Shown here: in pieces, positions 1-10,733 of the stretch
How positions within the stretch are numbered: the stretch's first letter is position 1
How the letters are laid out: every line of letters begins with the position of its first letter
NCBI RefSeq assembly: GCF_009604425.1
Contig: NZ_WEGI01000003.1
Location: 582,952 to 646,951 of the forward strand
Direction: 5' to 3'
Length of the DNA: 64,000 nucleotides
Source: Nocardia aurantia
GTDB taxonomy: Bacteria; Actinomycetota; Actinomycetes; Mycobacteriales; Mycobacteriaceae
Notes under the pieces: model-generated
What the model was told of the DNA's origin: nothing
The model's input: the letters and a program-made list of their open reading frames with translations, nothing else
Database searches by the model: none
Position numbers and translations under genes: made by a program

Positions 1-404
1 CGAGGGTTGGGGGTGACCCCGAGCATCCGTTTCGCCTGGTCGTAGTAGGGTGCGAGCTCGGACTGCCAGTCGGTGATGTGGGCCCACTGCGGGTCGCGGT
101 AGAAGTTCGGCAGCGGCTCGTAGAGCGTGTTCCCGTAGATCAGCGAGCCGCCGCCCACCCCGGCGGCGGAGAACACGGCGCACTTGCCGAGCACGCTGAT
201 CCGTTGCGGGCCGGTGAGGCCGAGCCGCGGAGCCCAGATGGACTTGCGGACGTTCCAGTTGGTGTCGGGGATGTCGTCGGCCTCCCACCGGCGACCGGAT
301 TCCAGGACCGCCACCCGGTAGCCCTTCTCGGTGAGGCGCAGCGCGCTCACGCTCCCGCCGAATCCGGAGCCGATCACCACGACGTCGTAGTCGAAGTAGG
401 GCAT
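1..404 (-). CDS. GMC-family FAD oxidoreductase, N-terminal part (truncated by window edge)
   Basis: Only the first about 134 codons lie in the window; the 3' end is beyond position 1. The start ATG (402-404 on the complement) follows a GAGAGGAC ribosome site. The N-terminus MPYFDYDVVVIGSGFGGSV has the FAD-binding GxGxxG Rossmann motif, followed at about residue 60 by GKCAVFSAAGVGGGSLIYGNT-like residues typical of glucose-methanol-choline/cholesterol-oxidase-like enzymes. The family oxidises alcohol groups, in actinobacteria often sterols, using FAD. It is divergent from the phosphatidyltransferase gene. The family is clear from the FAD motif; the substrate (sterol or other alcohol) is not, because the substrate domain is missing. 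Confidence 0.85.
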   Translation of the reverse strand, partial: MPYFDYDVVVIGSGFGGSVSALRLTEKGYRVAVLESGRRWEADDIPDTNWNVRKSIWAPRLGLTGPQRISVLGKCAVFSAAGVGGGSLIYGNTLYEPLPNFYRDPQWAHITDWQSELAPYYDQAKRMLGVTPNP

Positions 405-511
405 TGTCGTCCTCTCACCCCTGCCTGAAATAAATCGTGCCTCATTGTGTCAGCCGCATGCCGCGTCCCCGCCGCGGCGTGGGGAAATGGCGGTCACCGC
501 AGGTTTAGGGT

Positions 512-1162
512 ATGCAACTGGCTGTGACGAGTGAACCCCCGGACGCCCTGGCCGAGAAGTCGGGGGAGGCCGGCGCCGATCGGATCCTCACCGTGCCGAA
601 CGCGTTGAGCGTGCTGCGGCTGATCGGGGTCCCGGTCCTGCTGTGGCTGCTGCTGGCCCGGCACGCCGACGGCTGGGCGTTCGCCCTGCTGATCGTCAGC
701 GGTGTCACCGACTTCCTGGACGGCAAGCTGGCCCGGTTGCTCGACCAGTCCTCGCGGCTGGGCGCGCTGCTGGATCCGTTCGTGGACCGGCTCTATCTGG
801 TGGCCACGGTGGTCGGGCTGCTGCTGCGCGACATCCTGCCGTGGCCGTTCGTGGTGGTGCTGATCGGGCGCGATCTGGTACTCACCGCGACACTGCCGAT
901 CTACCGGCGCCGCGGGCTGGCGCCACCGGAGGTGATCTATCTCGGCAAGGCCGCCACCTTCGCGCTGATGTCGGCGCTGCCGTGGCTGCTGGCCGGCCAC
1001 ATGGACTGGCCGCTGCGCGGGTTCGGGCACGCCTTCGGCTGGGCGCTGCTGGTGTGGGGCACGGCGGTCTACGTGTGGACCGGATTGCTGTATCTCGGCA
1101 AGGCGGTCGCGGTGGCCCGGACCGTCCCGATTCCGACCGGTGAACAGCCGCAACGCAGCTGA
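512..1162 (+). CDS. pgsA2: CDP-alcohol phosphatidyltransferase (PgsA2-like)
   Basis: Integral-membrane enzyme that swaps the CMP of a CDP-lipid for an alcohol to form a phospholipid. The full CDP-alcohol phosphotransferase signature D-x2-DG-x2-AR-x8-G-x3-D-x3-D is present (D67, D70-G71, A74-R75, G84, D88, D92), followed by several hydrophobic membrane segments; 216 aa is normal for the family. It lies upstream of gcvH and garA, as pgsA2 (Rv1822) does in M. tuberculosis. A TAGGGT -10-like hexamer (506-511) abuts the ATG, so an in-frame GTG at 524 with a very short leader is an alternative start. Which alcohol is used (glycerol-phosphate or phosphatidylglycerol) is not decided by the sequence. 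Confidence 0.88.
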   Translation: MQLAVTSEPPDALAEKSGEAGADRILTVPNALSVLRLIGVPVLLWLLLARHADGWAFALLIVSGVTDFLDGKLARLLDQSSRLGALLDPFVDRLYLVATVVGLLLRDILPWPFVVVLIGRDLVLTATLPIYRRRGLAPPEVIYLGKAATFALMSALPWLLAGHMDWPLRGFGHAFGWALLVWGTAVYVWTGLLYLGKAVAVARTVPIPTGEQPQRS

Positions 1163-1267
1163 TCGGTCCCGGCGCCCCGGCAGCGGGGTGGTCGGGGGCG
1201 CGGTGTCGGGGCGAGCCGATACAGTGGGCACGACGCCGTCGAGAGATCGCCCGAAAGGACATCGCCC

Positions 1268-1666
1268 GTGACCGACCTTCCCGAGGATCTCCGGTACACC
1301 GAGGAGCACGAGTGGGTGCGCCGCGTCGATCCGAACCGGGTTCGAGTGGGTATCACGGATTTCGCTCAGTCACAGCTCGGTGACGTCGTCTTCGTGCAGC
1401 TGCCGGCGGCCGATACGAACGTCACCGCGGGGGAGAGCATCGCCGAGGTCGAATCCACCAAGAGCGTCTCCGACATCTACGCCCCGCTGAGCGGGAAAGT
1501 CGTTGCGGTGAACGAACTTCTGGACTCCGAACCCGAGGCGGTCAACACCGATCCGTATGGTGACGGCTGGATGTTCGAGTTGCGGTTCGAAGACGCCTCC
1601 GAAGTGGACGATGCGCTCTCGAAGTTGCTCGATGCCGCAGGTTATCAAGTAGTTATCGGGGGCTGA
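1268..1666 (+). CDS. gcvH: Glycine cleavage system H protein
   Basis: Lipoyl carrier that shuttles the aminomethyl group between the P, T and L proteins of the glycine cleavage complex in the cytoplasm. The 132-aa protein has the lipoylation motif EVESTKSVSDIYAP; the lipoylated lysine is K65. The N-terminus LRYTEEHEWVR is the usual GcvH start. GTG start at 1268 follows GAAAGGAC. It stands upstream of garA, as Rv1826 does; the P protein is 3.2 kb downstream under a separate riboswitch, and gcvT is not in the window. Confidence 0.97.
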   Translation: MTDLPEDLRYTEEHEWVRRVDPNRVRVGITDFAQSQLGDVVFVQLPAADTNVTAGESIAEVESTKSVSDIYAPLSGKVVAVNELLDSEPEAVNTDPYGDGWMFELRFEDASEVDDALSKLLDAAGYQVVIGG

Positions 1667-1833
1667 TCCGCCTTCACAGTTCTACCTGCACGGGTACGCC
1701 GTGGCAGGGTACGGTCAATGCCAACAGATGTGCCGGCGGCCGTGCCGGAATCTTCATGGGCGCGACAGCCGGTCGCGTTGGGTGACGGCTTCGGGATGCT
1801 TGTACGGATAACGGTTCGAGGAGGAGAGCAAGG

Positions 1834-2313
1834 GTGAGCGAGAACAAAGACCCGGGTTACGGGGAGAGCGCGGCCGAGACGACTTCGGTATTCCGTGCTG
1901 ACTTCCTCAACGAGGTCGACGCGTCGCGCTCCGGTGAGCAGACCGGCGAGCAGCCGGTCCAAGGGGTGGAGGGCCTGCCCTCGGGTGCTGCCCTCCTGGT
2001 TGTCAAGCGTGGCCCCAACGCGGGCTCGCGCTTCCTGTTGGATCAGCCCACCACTTCGGCCGGGCGCCACCCCGACAGTGACATCTTCCTCGACGATGTC
2101 ACCGTCAGCCGTCGTCATGCCGAATTCCGTCAGGACGACGACACCTTCCAGGTGGTCGATGTGGGCAGCTTGAACGGCACCTACGTGAATCGGGAGCCGG
2201 TGGATTCCTCCGAATTGCAGAACGGTGACGAAGTCCAGATCGGTAAGTTCCGTCTGGTGTTCCTGACCGGTCCGCGTGCCGCCGCGAGTGATTCGGCGGC
2301 GGGCGCTCTGTAA
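1834..2313 (+). CDS. garA: GarA, FHA-domain regulator of the TCA cycle and glutamate metabolism
   Basis: Small cytoplasmic phospho-switch protein of 159 aa. The N-terminal ETTSVFRADF motif carries the two threonines (T16, T17) that in mycobacteria are phosphorylated by PknG and PknB. The FHA fold has its conserved residues G77-R78, S92-R93-R94-H95 and N114-G115-T116. In the known family the unphosphorylated FHA domain binds and inhibits 2-oxoglutarate dehydrogenase (KGD) and glutamate dehydrogenase and stimulates glutamate synthase; phosphorylation makes the FHA domain bind its own tail. GTG start follows GAGGAGGAG. The order gcvH-garA-merR matches Rv1826-Rv1828. Confidence 0.96.
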   Translation: MSENKDPGYGESAAETTSVFRADFLNEVDASRSGEQTGEQPVQGVEGLPSGAALLVVKRGPNAGSRFLLDQPTTSAGRHPDSDIFLDDVTVSRRHAEFRQDDDTFQVVDVGSLNGTYVNREPVDSSELQNGDEVQIGKFRLVFLTGPRAAASDSAAGAL

Positions 2314-2325
2314 ACGGCCGCCCAG

Positions 2326-3132
2326 ATGACTGGCGCAGCGCAATGGACACGCGGAGGTATGTCGATCGGCTCCGTGCTGGATTTGCTGCGTCCGGACTTT
2401 CCGGACATCACGATTTCGAAGATCCGCTTCCTCGAATCCGAGGGGTTGATCTGCCCGGAGCGCACGCCTTCGGGTTATCGCAGGTTCTCCGTGACCGACG
2501 TCGAACGACTCCGGTTCGTATTGACGGCGCAACGGGATCAATACCTGCCGTTGAAAGTGATCAAGGAACAACTCGAGGCGATCGACAGCGGCGCCGCGAC
2601 GGTCGGGGTGCGCGAGGCGCGCGCCCGGGCCACCGGCGCCGGCGCGAGTGGTCCGGGGCGTGCGCCCGGCACCGCCGACGCGCACGTCACACCCCTGGCT
2701 CCGCGGCGGCTGGGTGTGGTGTCCGGTGAGGTCTCCCCGGACGAGCTGCGAACCGACCACGAGATCCGGGTCACCAGAGGCGATCTGCTCGCCCGGGCCG
2801 GGATCGACGAGAAATTCCTGACCGAACTCGTGCGCGCCGGGCTGATCACGCCGGGCCCGGCCGGCTTCTTCGACACCGACGCCGTCACGCTGGCCCGGAC
2901 CGCCCGCGCGATGAGCGAATTCGGTTTGGAGGCAAGGCATCTGCGCGCGTTCAAGCTGGCCGCGGACCGCGAGGCCGCGATGGTCGCGCAGATCGCCGCA
3001 CCGCTGGCCAAGAGCCGCGACGCCGGCGCCCGCGCCCGCGCGGAGGAGACGGCCCGCGAGTTGGCGGCGCTGTCGCTGACGCTGCACACCTGCCTCGTGA
3101 AGACGTCGGTGCGGGCCGCCCTCGGCGGCTGA
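2326..3132 (+). CDS. MerR-family transcriptional regulator (Rv1828 type)
   Basis: The N-terminal winged-helix MerR domain (about residues 12-85) contains the recognition segment ISKIRFLESEGL and the wing GYRRFS. A low-complexity linker (about 95-130) leads to a C-terminal region (about 140-260) rich in charged helices. It matches the Rv1828 architecture, in which a MerR head is followed by a non-metal C-terminal domain with no cysteine cluster; the only Cys in the head is not metal-site-like. Start choice is open: ATG 2326, or ATG 2359, which has GGAGG only one base upstream. Targets are unknown from sequence. Its position between garA and the DUF151 gene is conserved with mycobacteria. Confidence 0.88.
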   Translation: MTGAAQWTRGGMSIGSVLDLLRPDFPDITISKIRFLESEGLICPERTPSGYRRFSVTDVERLRFVLTAQRDQYLPLKVIKEQLEAIDSGAATVGVREARARATGAGASGPGRAPGTADAHVTPLAPRRLGVVSGEVSPDELRTDHEIRVTRGDLLARAGIDEKFLTELVRAGLITPGPAGFFDTDAVTLARTARAMSEFGLEARHLRAFKLAADREAAMVAQIAAPLAKSRDAGARARAEETARELAALSLTLHTCLVKTSVRAALGG

Positions 3133-3204
3133 AATCTTCGCCTAGACTCGGAGATACGGCCGGCACTGCTCGGCGGTCGGCGGAGTCATGGGAGGCGAGA
3201 CAGC

Positions 3205-3678
3205 ATGAGTGAGATGCGTGTTATCGGCATTCGGGTCGAGCAGCCCCAGAATCAGCCCGTGCTGTTGCTCCGCGAGGTTGCCGGTGATCGCTATCTGCCG
3301 ATCTGGATCGGCCAGGCGGAGGCGACGGCGATCGTCCTCGAACAGGAGGGCGTCACGCCCATCCGTCCGCTCACCCACGACCTGATCAAGATCCTGATCC
3401 ACGACCTCGGGCACACCCTCACCGAGGTCCGGATCGTGGATCTGCGGGAGGGCACGTTCTACGCGGATCTGGTGTTCGAGAACGGCCTGCGGGTCTCGGC
3501 GCGGCCCTCCGATTCGGTAGCCATCGCGTTGCGGGTGGGTTGCCCGATCCATGCCGAGGAACCGGTGCTGGAGGAGGCCGGTCTGGTCATGCCGGACGAG
3601 AAGGAGGACGAGGTGGAGAAGTTCAAGGAGTTCCTCGAGTCCGTCTCGCCCGACGACTTCAAGGCGACCGACAGCTGA
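3205..3678 (+). CDS. Bifunctional nuclease family (DUF151) protein, Rv1829 type
   Basis: 157 aa. Residues about 1-130 form a DUF151/BFN-like domain with the family stretches RYLPIWIGQAEA and RPSDSVAIALR. The acidic C-terminal tail (EKEDEVEKFKEFL) resembles Rv1829. Members of the family in plants and Thermotoga have been described as nucleases or folding domains, but the role of the actinobacterial form is not settled. A good ribosome site (GGAGGCGAGAC) precedes ATG 3205. It sits between two MerR genes, the same arrangement as Rv1828-Rv1829-Rv1830, and a TAGACT -10-like element lies in the 72-bp upstream gap. Confidence 0.88.
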   Translation: MSEMRVIGIRVEQPQNQPVLLLREVAGDRYLPIWIGQAEATAIVLEQEGVTPIRPLTHDLIKILIHDLGHTLTEVRIVDLREGTFYADLVFENGLRVSARPSDSVAIALRVGCPIHAEEPVLEEAGLVMPDEKEDEVEKFKEFLESVSPDDFKATDS

Positions 3679-3908
3679 GGTTGCCCCCGGAGAGCTCCGG
3701 CCGGACCGGAATCCGGGCAAAAGTCCAACCCTCGACTCGAGGTTGAAAAACTCGCCGTGGCGTGGTGTTTCGTCGGCGCCTCTGCTACCCGGACAATCGG
3801 GGGAGTAGCCTCGACAGTTAGGCCGTGGCGGCCCAGCCGCCGATCGCGATCGGCCCCAGCCGCCGATCGGGTTGTTTGTTCTACGGTATGCAGTGAGGGA
3901 GTGGCCCA
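3679..3908 (+). promoter_or_regulatory. Intergenic region upstream of the Rv1830-type regulator
   Basis: 230 bases with no convincing gene. A near-palindrome, CAACCCTCGACTCGAGGTTG (one bulged C), lies at about 3728-3748, and an A-run follows it. Near the gene are TTGTTTG and TACGGT (about 3871-3888), which could serve as promoter elements. An autoregulatory MerR site is possible but not shown. Confidence 0.3.
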
Positions 3909-4502
3909 GTGGGAGACCAACCGCAGCAGACGACTGCATCCGGCACGCGGCCTGCCGCGGCTGTTCAGCCGGGACTGTTCCCCGACGACACGGTGCCCGA
4001 CGAGCTGGTCGGCTATCGCGTGCCGAGCGCGTGTCAGGTGGCCGGCATCACCTACCGGCAACTGGACTACTGGGCCCGCACCGGGCTGGTGGTCCCCTCG
4101 ATCCGCGGCGCCTCGGGTTCCGGTAGCCAGCGGCTCTACTCGTTCAAGGACATTCTGGTCCTGAAGATCGTGAAGCGGTTGCTGAACGCCGGCATCTCGC
4201 TGCAGAACATCCGCATCGCCGTCGACCACCTGCGCAGCCGCGGGGTGGAGGATCTGGCCGGCATCACCCTGTTCTCCGACGGCGCCACCGTGTACGAGTG
4301 CGCCTCGCCGGAAGAGGTGGTGGATTTACTGCAGGGTGGCCAGGGGGTATTCGGTATCGCCGTCAACGGCGCGATGCGGGAGCTCACCGGAGCGATCGCC
4401 GCGTTCCCGGGCGAACGTGCCGAGGAACACACCGCGTCCGAGCGACCCGAGGACGAGCTGGCCTTCCGGCGCAAGGTCCGCCTGAGCCGCAGGACCGGCT
4501 AG
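3909..4502 (+). CDS. MerR-family regulator (Rv1830/ResR/McdR type)
   Basis: 197 aa. The MerR winged helix spans about residues 35-105 with VAGITYRQLDYWARTGLV as the recognition helix and a wing at GSQRLYSFKDI; the C-terminal part (about 110-175) carries FSDGATVYECASPEEVVDLL, shared with the Rv1830 family. In mycobacteria Rv1830 orthologues (ResR/McdR) affect cell division and post-antibiotic regrowth; the same role here is inferred only from orthology and gene order. GTG start at 3909 follows GAGGGAG. The gene directly precedes the glycine riboswitch and gcvP, as in M. tuberculosis. Confidence 0.9.
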   Translation: MGDQPQQTTASGTRPAAAVQPGLFPDDTVPDELVGYRVPSACQVAGITYRQLDYWARTGLVVPSIRGASGSGSQRLYSFKDILVLKIVKRLLNAGISLQNIRIAVDHLRSRGVEDLAGITLFSDGATVYECASPEEVVDLLQGGQGVFGIAVNGAMRELTGAIAAFPGERAEEHTASERPEDELAFRRKVRLSRRTG

Positions 4503-4545
4503 GCCACGGCCGGAGTCGGAAACATGATCGACACGCCCGGGTGTC

Positions 4546-4551
4546 TACACT
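4546..4551 (+). promoter_or_regulatory. Candidate -10 element for the glycine-riboswitch transcript
   Basis: TACACT 20 bases before the first aptamer would start the RNA close to the aptamer's 5' end. No good -35 hexamer is visible at 16-18 bases, which is common in actinobacterial promoters. Supported by position only. Confidence 0.35.
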
Positions 4552-4570
4552 GAGGGTGCGTCGCCGCCGT

Positions 4571-4780
4571 GCGGGAGAGTTCCGGTAGTTCCGGACGCCG
4601 AAGGAGCAGCACCTCCCCGTCAATCTCTCAGGCACCAGGGACCGTACGGAGTTTCGACGCCTCTGGAAAGTGATGGCCGCACACAATGCGGGCCATCCGC
4701 CCATGGGGAAAGGGCTCCGTCGGCCGCGTGCGCGCGGTGTGGCGGACCCGAATCTCTCAGGCGCCGCGACAGAGGGGGAG
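4571..4780 (+). ncRNA. Tandem glycine riboswitch
   Basis: Two glycine aptamers in series precede gcvP. Aptamer 1 (about 4571-4670) has GCGGGAGAG, CGCCGAAGGAGCA, AATCTCTCAGGCACCAGGGACC and CTCTGGAAAG. Aptamer 2 (about 4702-4780) has GGGGAAAG, CCGAATCTCTCAGGCGCC and GACAGAGGGGGA. These are the conserved core strings of the Rfam glycine class. Glycine binding usually turns on genes for glycine breakdown. The ribosome site AGGAG (4834-4838) is 54 bases after aptamer 2, and no clear terminator is seen between them, so control of translation is more likely than of transcription (inference). Apparent in-frame starts upstream, such as GTG 4670, fall inside the aptamers and are not real starts. Confidence 0.93.
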
Positions 4781-4843
4781 GGCCGAAGTTGCCGTCGCCC
4801 TGCGAGCAGGGTGGCCCGCCCGTCCCTCTGCGCAGGAGCTGCC

Positions 4844-7699
<2,856 letters not shown>

Positions 7700-7706
7700 G
7701 CCGGGC

Positions 7707-9395
7707 TCAGGAGGTGGTGAGCGCCTGCGAGATGGCGGTGCCGAATTTCAGGTCGTCGGAGCTGGTCAGCTTGGTGTAGCTGCCGTTGGACTGCTGGGCG
7801 AGGGTTTGCAGGGTCGGCGAGCCCTTGCCACCGACGACGATGACGTCGATCCGGATCGGATGGGCGGAGTCGGTGAGGGCGGCGATATCCGACAGCAACT
7901 GGGTGCCGCTGATCGCCGAGTCGTCGTTCGGGCCGCCGGTGATCAGCAGGATCGTGTTGGTGTGGCCGTCCGCGTAGTTCTTGACGGCGTTCTTGTACGC
8001 GGCCTCCAGGGTGGCGTACGCGCGGTCGTTCTTCACCTCGTCCGGGCTGACGGTGCTCAGCGATTTCGCCAGCTCGGTGCGGTGGGCCGGGGTCAGCGGG
8101 GCGGTCGTGCCCTGGACCTGGTAGGCGGTGCCCGCGCCGCCGTCGCCCTCCTGACCGGCGCCGACGTCGGAATAGGTCCACACGCCGAGCCCGAAGTCGG
8201 CGGGCATCACGTCCATGGTGGACTGCAGCGCGCCGAGGGTGTTGCCGAGCCGGGTGAGGACGCCGTCCTTGACGGCCATCGCCGCGGAGGTGTCGATCAG
8301 GACCGTCGACTGGACGCCCAGCACCGGCTTGGCGAGCACCGCACGCACCTGGTCCAGCACCGGTTTCGCGGTGACCGGCGGCGGACCGGCGGGCAGGGCG
8401 GGGAATCCGGCGTCGGCGAACAGCTTCTGCTGGTCGGGGGCGCGCAGATAGTCGACGAACAGGCCCGCGACCAGGTTCTGGGTCTTGTCCACCCAGGGGC
8501 CGGTGAGCAGGGCGGCGGGGTGGTCGGCGACGGGTTCGGCGCCGGTGGGGTGGTACGCGGTGAGGCCGGTGCCCGGCAACTGCTGCTCGGTGGCGGCGGT
8601 GGCGTGCACGGCGGCGTTGGCGGCGGTCGCGCCGGCGGCGGTGGTCAGCGCGGCGGAATTGTCGGCGGTCTGCGGGGCGCCGGCGGCGAGCCGGGCGATG
8701 GCGGAGGTCACCTGACCGGCCCGCGCGGTGTCGTCGGTAAGCGGGTCGGAGCCGGACACCGCGGACCCGACCGCGAGTGCGGCGGCGAGGCTGCCGTCGC
8801 CGGCGGGCATCGCCATCCGCAGTCCACCCCAGCCGGACAGGCCGAGCTCCGACAGCGAACCCTGTTGCAGCCGAGGCAGATCCGACCAACTGACCTTCGC
8901 CGATTCGAGCGCCTGCCGCAGTTGGTCGGGCACCGCCAGCACGATCGGGCTGACCGCGACCGGAGCCGGGGTGCCCTGGATCAGGCCGGGCACCCGCATC
9001 GACTCGATGGACCGCGACGAATCCGGAATCCAGAGCGCGGGCTGCGCGCCGAGCTTCTGATCCCAGCCGGCCGCGAACGCGGCGACGACCGCCGCCGACG
9101 GCTGCGGCGTGACCGTCACCGTGACGCAGTGGTCGCGGACCGTCGGCTTGGTGGCGTTGTACCGATCGGCGGCGGCCCGGATCTCGGCGGCGATATCGGG
9201 ATCGACGGTGACCGCGAGCGTGGAGGAACCCTCCACACAGCCCGTGTGGGCGCTGCTGTCCTGCGAGGAGGCATGTTGCCGGAGCCAGAACCAGCCCGTC
9301 ACGACGGCGGCCAGCAGCACCACCGCGACCACGCCGGCCACGAGCCCCTTGCTCACGCCCCGGGAACCGGCCATGCGATTGCGATGTGTACCCAC
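7707..9395 (-). CDS. Membrane-anchored or secreted protein with solute-binding-like and VWA domains
   Basis: 562 aa. The N-terminus is a short basic stretch and one hydrophobic helix (GLVAGVVAVVLLAAVVTGW, about residues 16-34), so a signal anchor with the rest outside the cell. Residues about 45-330 resemble an extracellular substrate-binding fold. Residues about 360-550 resemble a von Willebrand A domain, with VLIDTSAAM at its first strand, but the MIDAS motif DxSxS is degenerate: D368-T-S-A-A lacks the last serine. Metal binding may be weak or lost. GTG start at 9395. No operon partner is visible; the next gene on this strand begins 100 bases upstream beyond a terminator. Ligand and role are unknown. 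Confidence 0.75.
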   Translation of the reverse strand: MGTHRNRMAGSRGVSKGLVAGVVAVVLLAAVVTGWFWLRQHASSQDSSAHTGCVEGSSTLAVTVDPDIAAEIRAAADRYNATKPTVRDHCVTVTVTPQPSAAVVAAFAAGWDQKLGAQPALWIPDSSRSIESMRVPGLIQGTPAPVAVSPIVLAVPDQLRQALESAKVSWSDLPRLQQGSLSELGLSGWGGLRMAMPAGDGSLAAALAVGSAVSGSDPLTDDTARAGQVTSAIARLAAGAPQTADNSAALTTAAGATAANAAVHATAATEQQLPGTGLTAYHPTGAEPVADHPAALLTGPWVDKTQNLVAGLFVDYLRAPDQQKLFADAGFPALPAGPPPVTAKPVLDQVRAVLAKPVLGVQSTVLIDTSAAMAVKDGVLTRLGNTLGALQSTMDVMPADFGLGVWTYSDVGAGQEGDGGAGTAYQVQGTTAPLTPAHRTELAKSLSTVSPDEVKNDRAYATLEAAYKNAVKNYADGHTNTILLITGGPNDDSAISGTQLLSDIAALTDSAHPIRIDVIVVGGKGSPTLQTLAQQSNGSYTKLTSSDDLKFGTAISQALTTS

Positions 9396-9458
9396 GACCG
9401 CACAGTGTAGGGCGGTGCGATCTGCGGCGCTGCGCCCGTCCGGTACGGACCGGTACGC

Positions 9459-9494
9459 GACCGGCCGGGTGTCCCGGAAGACACCCGGCCGGTC
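9459..9494 (-). terminator. Hairpin downstream of the HNH-whiB unit
   Basis: A perfect 15-bp stem, GACCGGCCGGGTGTC/GACACCCGGCCGGTC, with a 6-base loop, 3 bases after the whiB stop. No T-run follows, as is usual in high-GC actinobacteria. Confidence 0.7.
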
Positions 9495-9497
9495 GGA

Positions 9498-9758
9498 TCA
9501 GCGCCGGATCATCCGGCCTCGGTCGTATTCGTGGCCACCCCACACACCGGACTGGCCGGTGTTCGCCGCGAACTCGCCGCACTGGCGGCGGATCGGGCAG
9601 TCCGCGCAGACCTCGCGCGCGTACGCGAAGTCCTGCGAGGGGTAGGGGAACCATGCCTCGTGGTTGGGGTCACCCTTGCAGGCGGCCTCCTCCCAGCTCT
9701 GTGAATCCGAGCGCGGGAGCAGATCCACGAGGGTGAACTCCTGCAATGTGTCGGTCAT
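9498..9758 (-). CDS. WhiB-family iron-sulfur transcription factor
   Basis: 86 aa. Four cysteines bind a [4Fe-4S] cluster in the Wbl family: C27 (in WEEAACKGD), C51 and C54 (CADC), C60 (RRQC). The turn GVWGG (residues 71-75) and the basic tail DRGRMIRR complete the family pattern. Wbl proteins bind region 4 of the primary sigma factor and act as redox or NO-sensitive co-regulators. ATG at 9758 follows a strong AGGAGG. Its start overlaps the stop of the HNH gene as ATGA (9755-9758), so the two are translationally coupled. The WhiB subclass cannot be named with certainty. Confidence 0.92.
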   Translation of the reverse strand: MTDTLQEFTLVDLLPRSDSQSWEEAACKGDPNHEAWFPYPSQDFAYAREVCADCPIRRQCGEFAANTGQSGVWGGHEYDRGRMIRR

Positions 9759-10324
9759 GTCCGGATCCCTCCTGTCCCGGGGGTTGTGGCGGCGGACAGG
9801 GACTTCCAGATCCGCCGCTGTTTCTTCTCGATGTCGTTGGGTGCTTTGGGCTCCCACAACAGGCGCATACCCGCTTCCTCGGGGGTGCGGTCGGCCTTGC
9901 GGCTGTTGCAGGGCGCGCACGCGGCGATCAGGTTGCCCCAGGTGTTGGGGCCACCGCGGCTGCGCGGCCGGATGTGGTCCACGGTCCGGGCCCAGCCGGC
10001 GCAGTAACCGCACCGGTTGCGGTCGCGCCGGAGCACACCCGCGAGGGTCGCGCGGCTCTCGTCGTGGACGAACACCCGGTGCTCCAGGTGGACGTAGCGC
10101 AGCAGCCGGATGGTTTCCGGCAGCGCGATCTCCAGGTGCTTCGACCGGACCGGGAAGTGCGGCTCCCGATTCGCGATCGACTCCGCCGCGCCGCTGACCA
10201 GCAGCACCACCGCGCGCTCGGCGCCGATCTCGGTGAGCGCCTCGTAGGAGGCGTTCAGGACGAGTACGCCGCTGTGTATCCAGTTGTCGGGTGTGATGTT
10301 CGCCGCAGCGCGCTGAAAGGACAT
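9755..10324 (-). CDS. HNH endonuclease
   Basis: 189 aa. The C-terminal half has a zinc-ribbon HNH motif: CGYC, then TVDHIRPRSRGGPNTWGNL, then CAPCNSRKADRTPEEAG. The CxxC...CxxC pair holds a structural zinc, DH and N are the catalytic histidine and asparagine positions. The N-terminal about 85 residues (VLVLNASYEALTEI) are typical of a widespread actinobacterial HNH family with no known substrate. ATG 10324 is chosen; GTG 10333 is an alternative, and neither has a strong ribosome site. Coupled to whiB by ATGA. No phage genes are adjacent, so a housekeeping or stress role is as likely as a mobile-element origin. Confidence 0.9.
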   Translation of the reverse strand: MSFQRAAANITPDNWIHSGVLVLNASYEALTEIGAERAVVLLVSGAAESIANREPHFPVRSKHLEIALPETIRLLRYVHLEHRVFVHDESRATLAGVLRRDRNRCGYCAGWARTVDHIRPRSRGGPNTWGNLIAACAPCNSRKADRTPEEAGMRLLWEPKAPNDIEKKQRRIWKSLSAATTPGTGGIRT

Positions 10325-10390
10325 GGGTGCCACCGTGTTTCGTGAAGGATGAATGCGAGTCGAGGGAAAAGGGAAGGGCGCCGGTGGATC

Positions 10391-10504
10391 TCAGGCCCGG
10401 ATCGCGAGGCGGCCGCATACCGGATACTCCGGCGACTGCCGCCGCTGTTCCGGAAGATGCTGTCCGGCAACATCGTTCGTAGGTACGGGAAACTTCGAAG
10501 GCAT
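10391..10504 (-). CDS. Possible 37-aa small protein
   Basis: ORF of 37 codons starting ATG 10504 with GGGAGG six bases upstream (complement of 10511-10516). Product begins MPSKFPVPTNDVAG and is polar, with no recognised motif. It lies upstream of the HNH gene on the same strand and could be a leader ORF. The frame is open further 5' without stops, so the start is not certain. Support is the ribosome site only. Confidence 0.3.
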   Translation of the reverse strand: MPSKFPVPTNDVAGQHLPEQRRQSPEYPVCGRLAIRA

Positions 10505-10733
10505 CGGCCACCTCCCCTCGGAAACTCGGTGCGCGGCCCGTCCGGGCTGCTCGGTCATCGCCTTCATGGTGGCACAGCGGTACCGCCGCTGTCGGGTGAT
10601 TTTTCGTCCCGCCAGGGGGCGGCACACACAGGTGAGCCCCCTCGCCGCGATGTACAACGAGGGGGCCCGGGAATTTGTTCCGCGACCCGCGCGGAACCCG
10701 GCCGGCGACGCGGACGTCACCGGACGTCGGTCG

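Noticed and set aside
4670..4843. N-terminal extension of gcvP from GTG 4670
   Set aside because: Lies inside the glycine aptamers and lacks family similarity; AGGAG-GTG at 4844 gives the known N-terminus.
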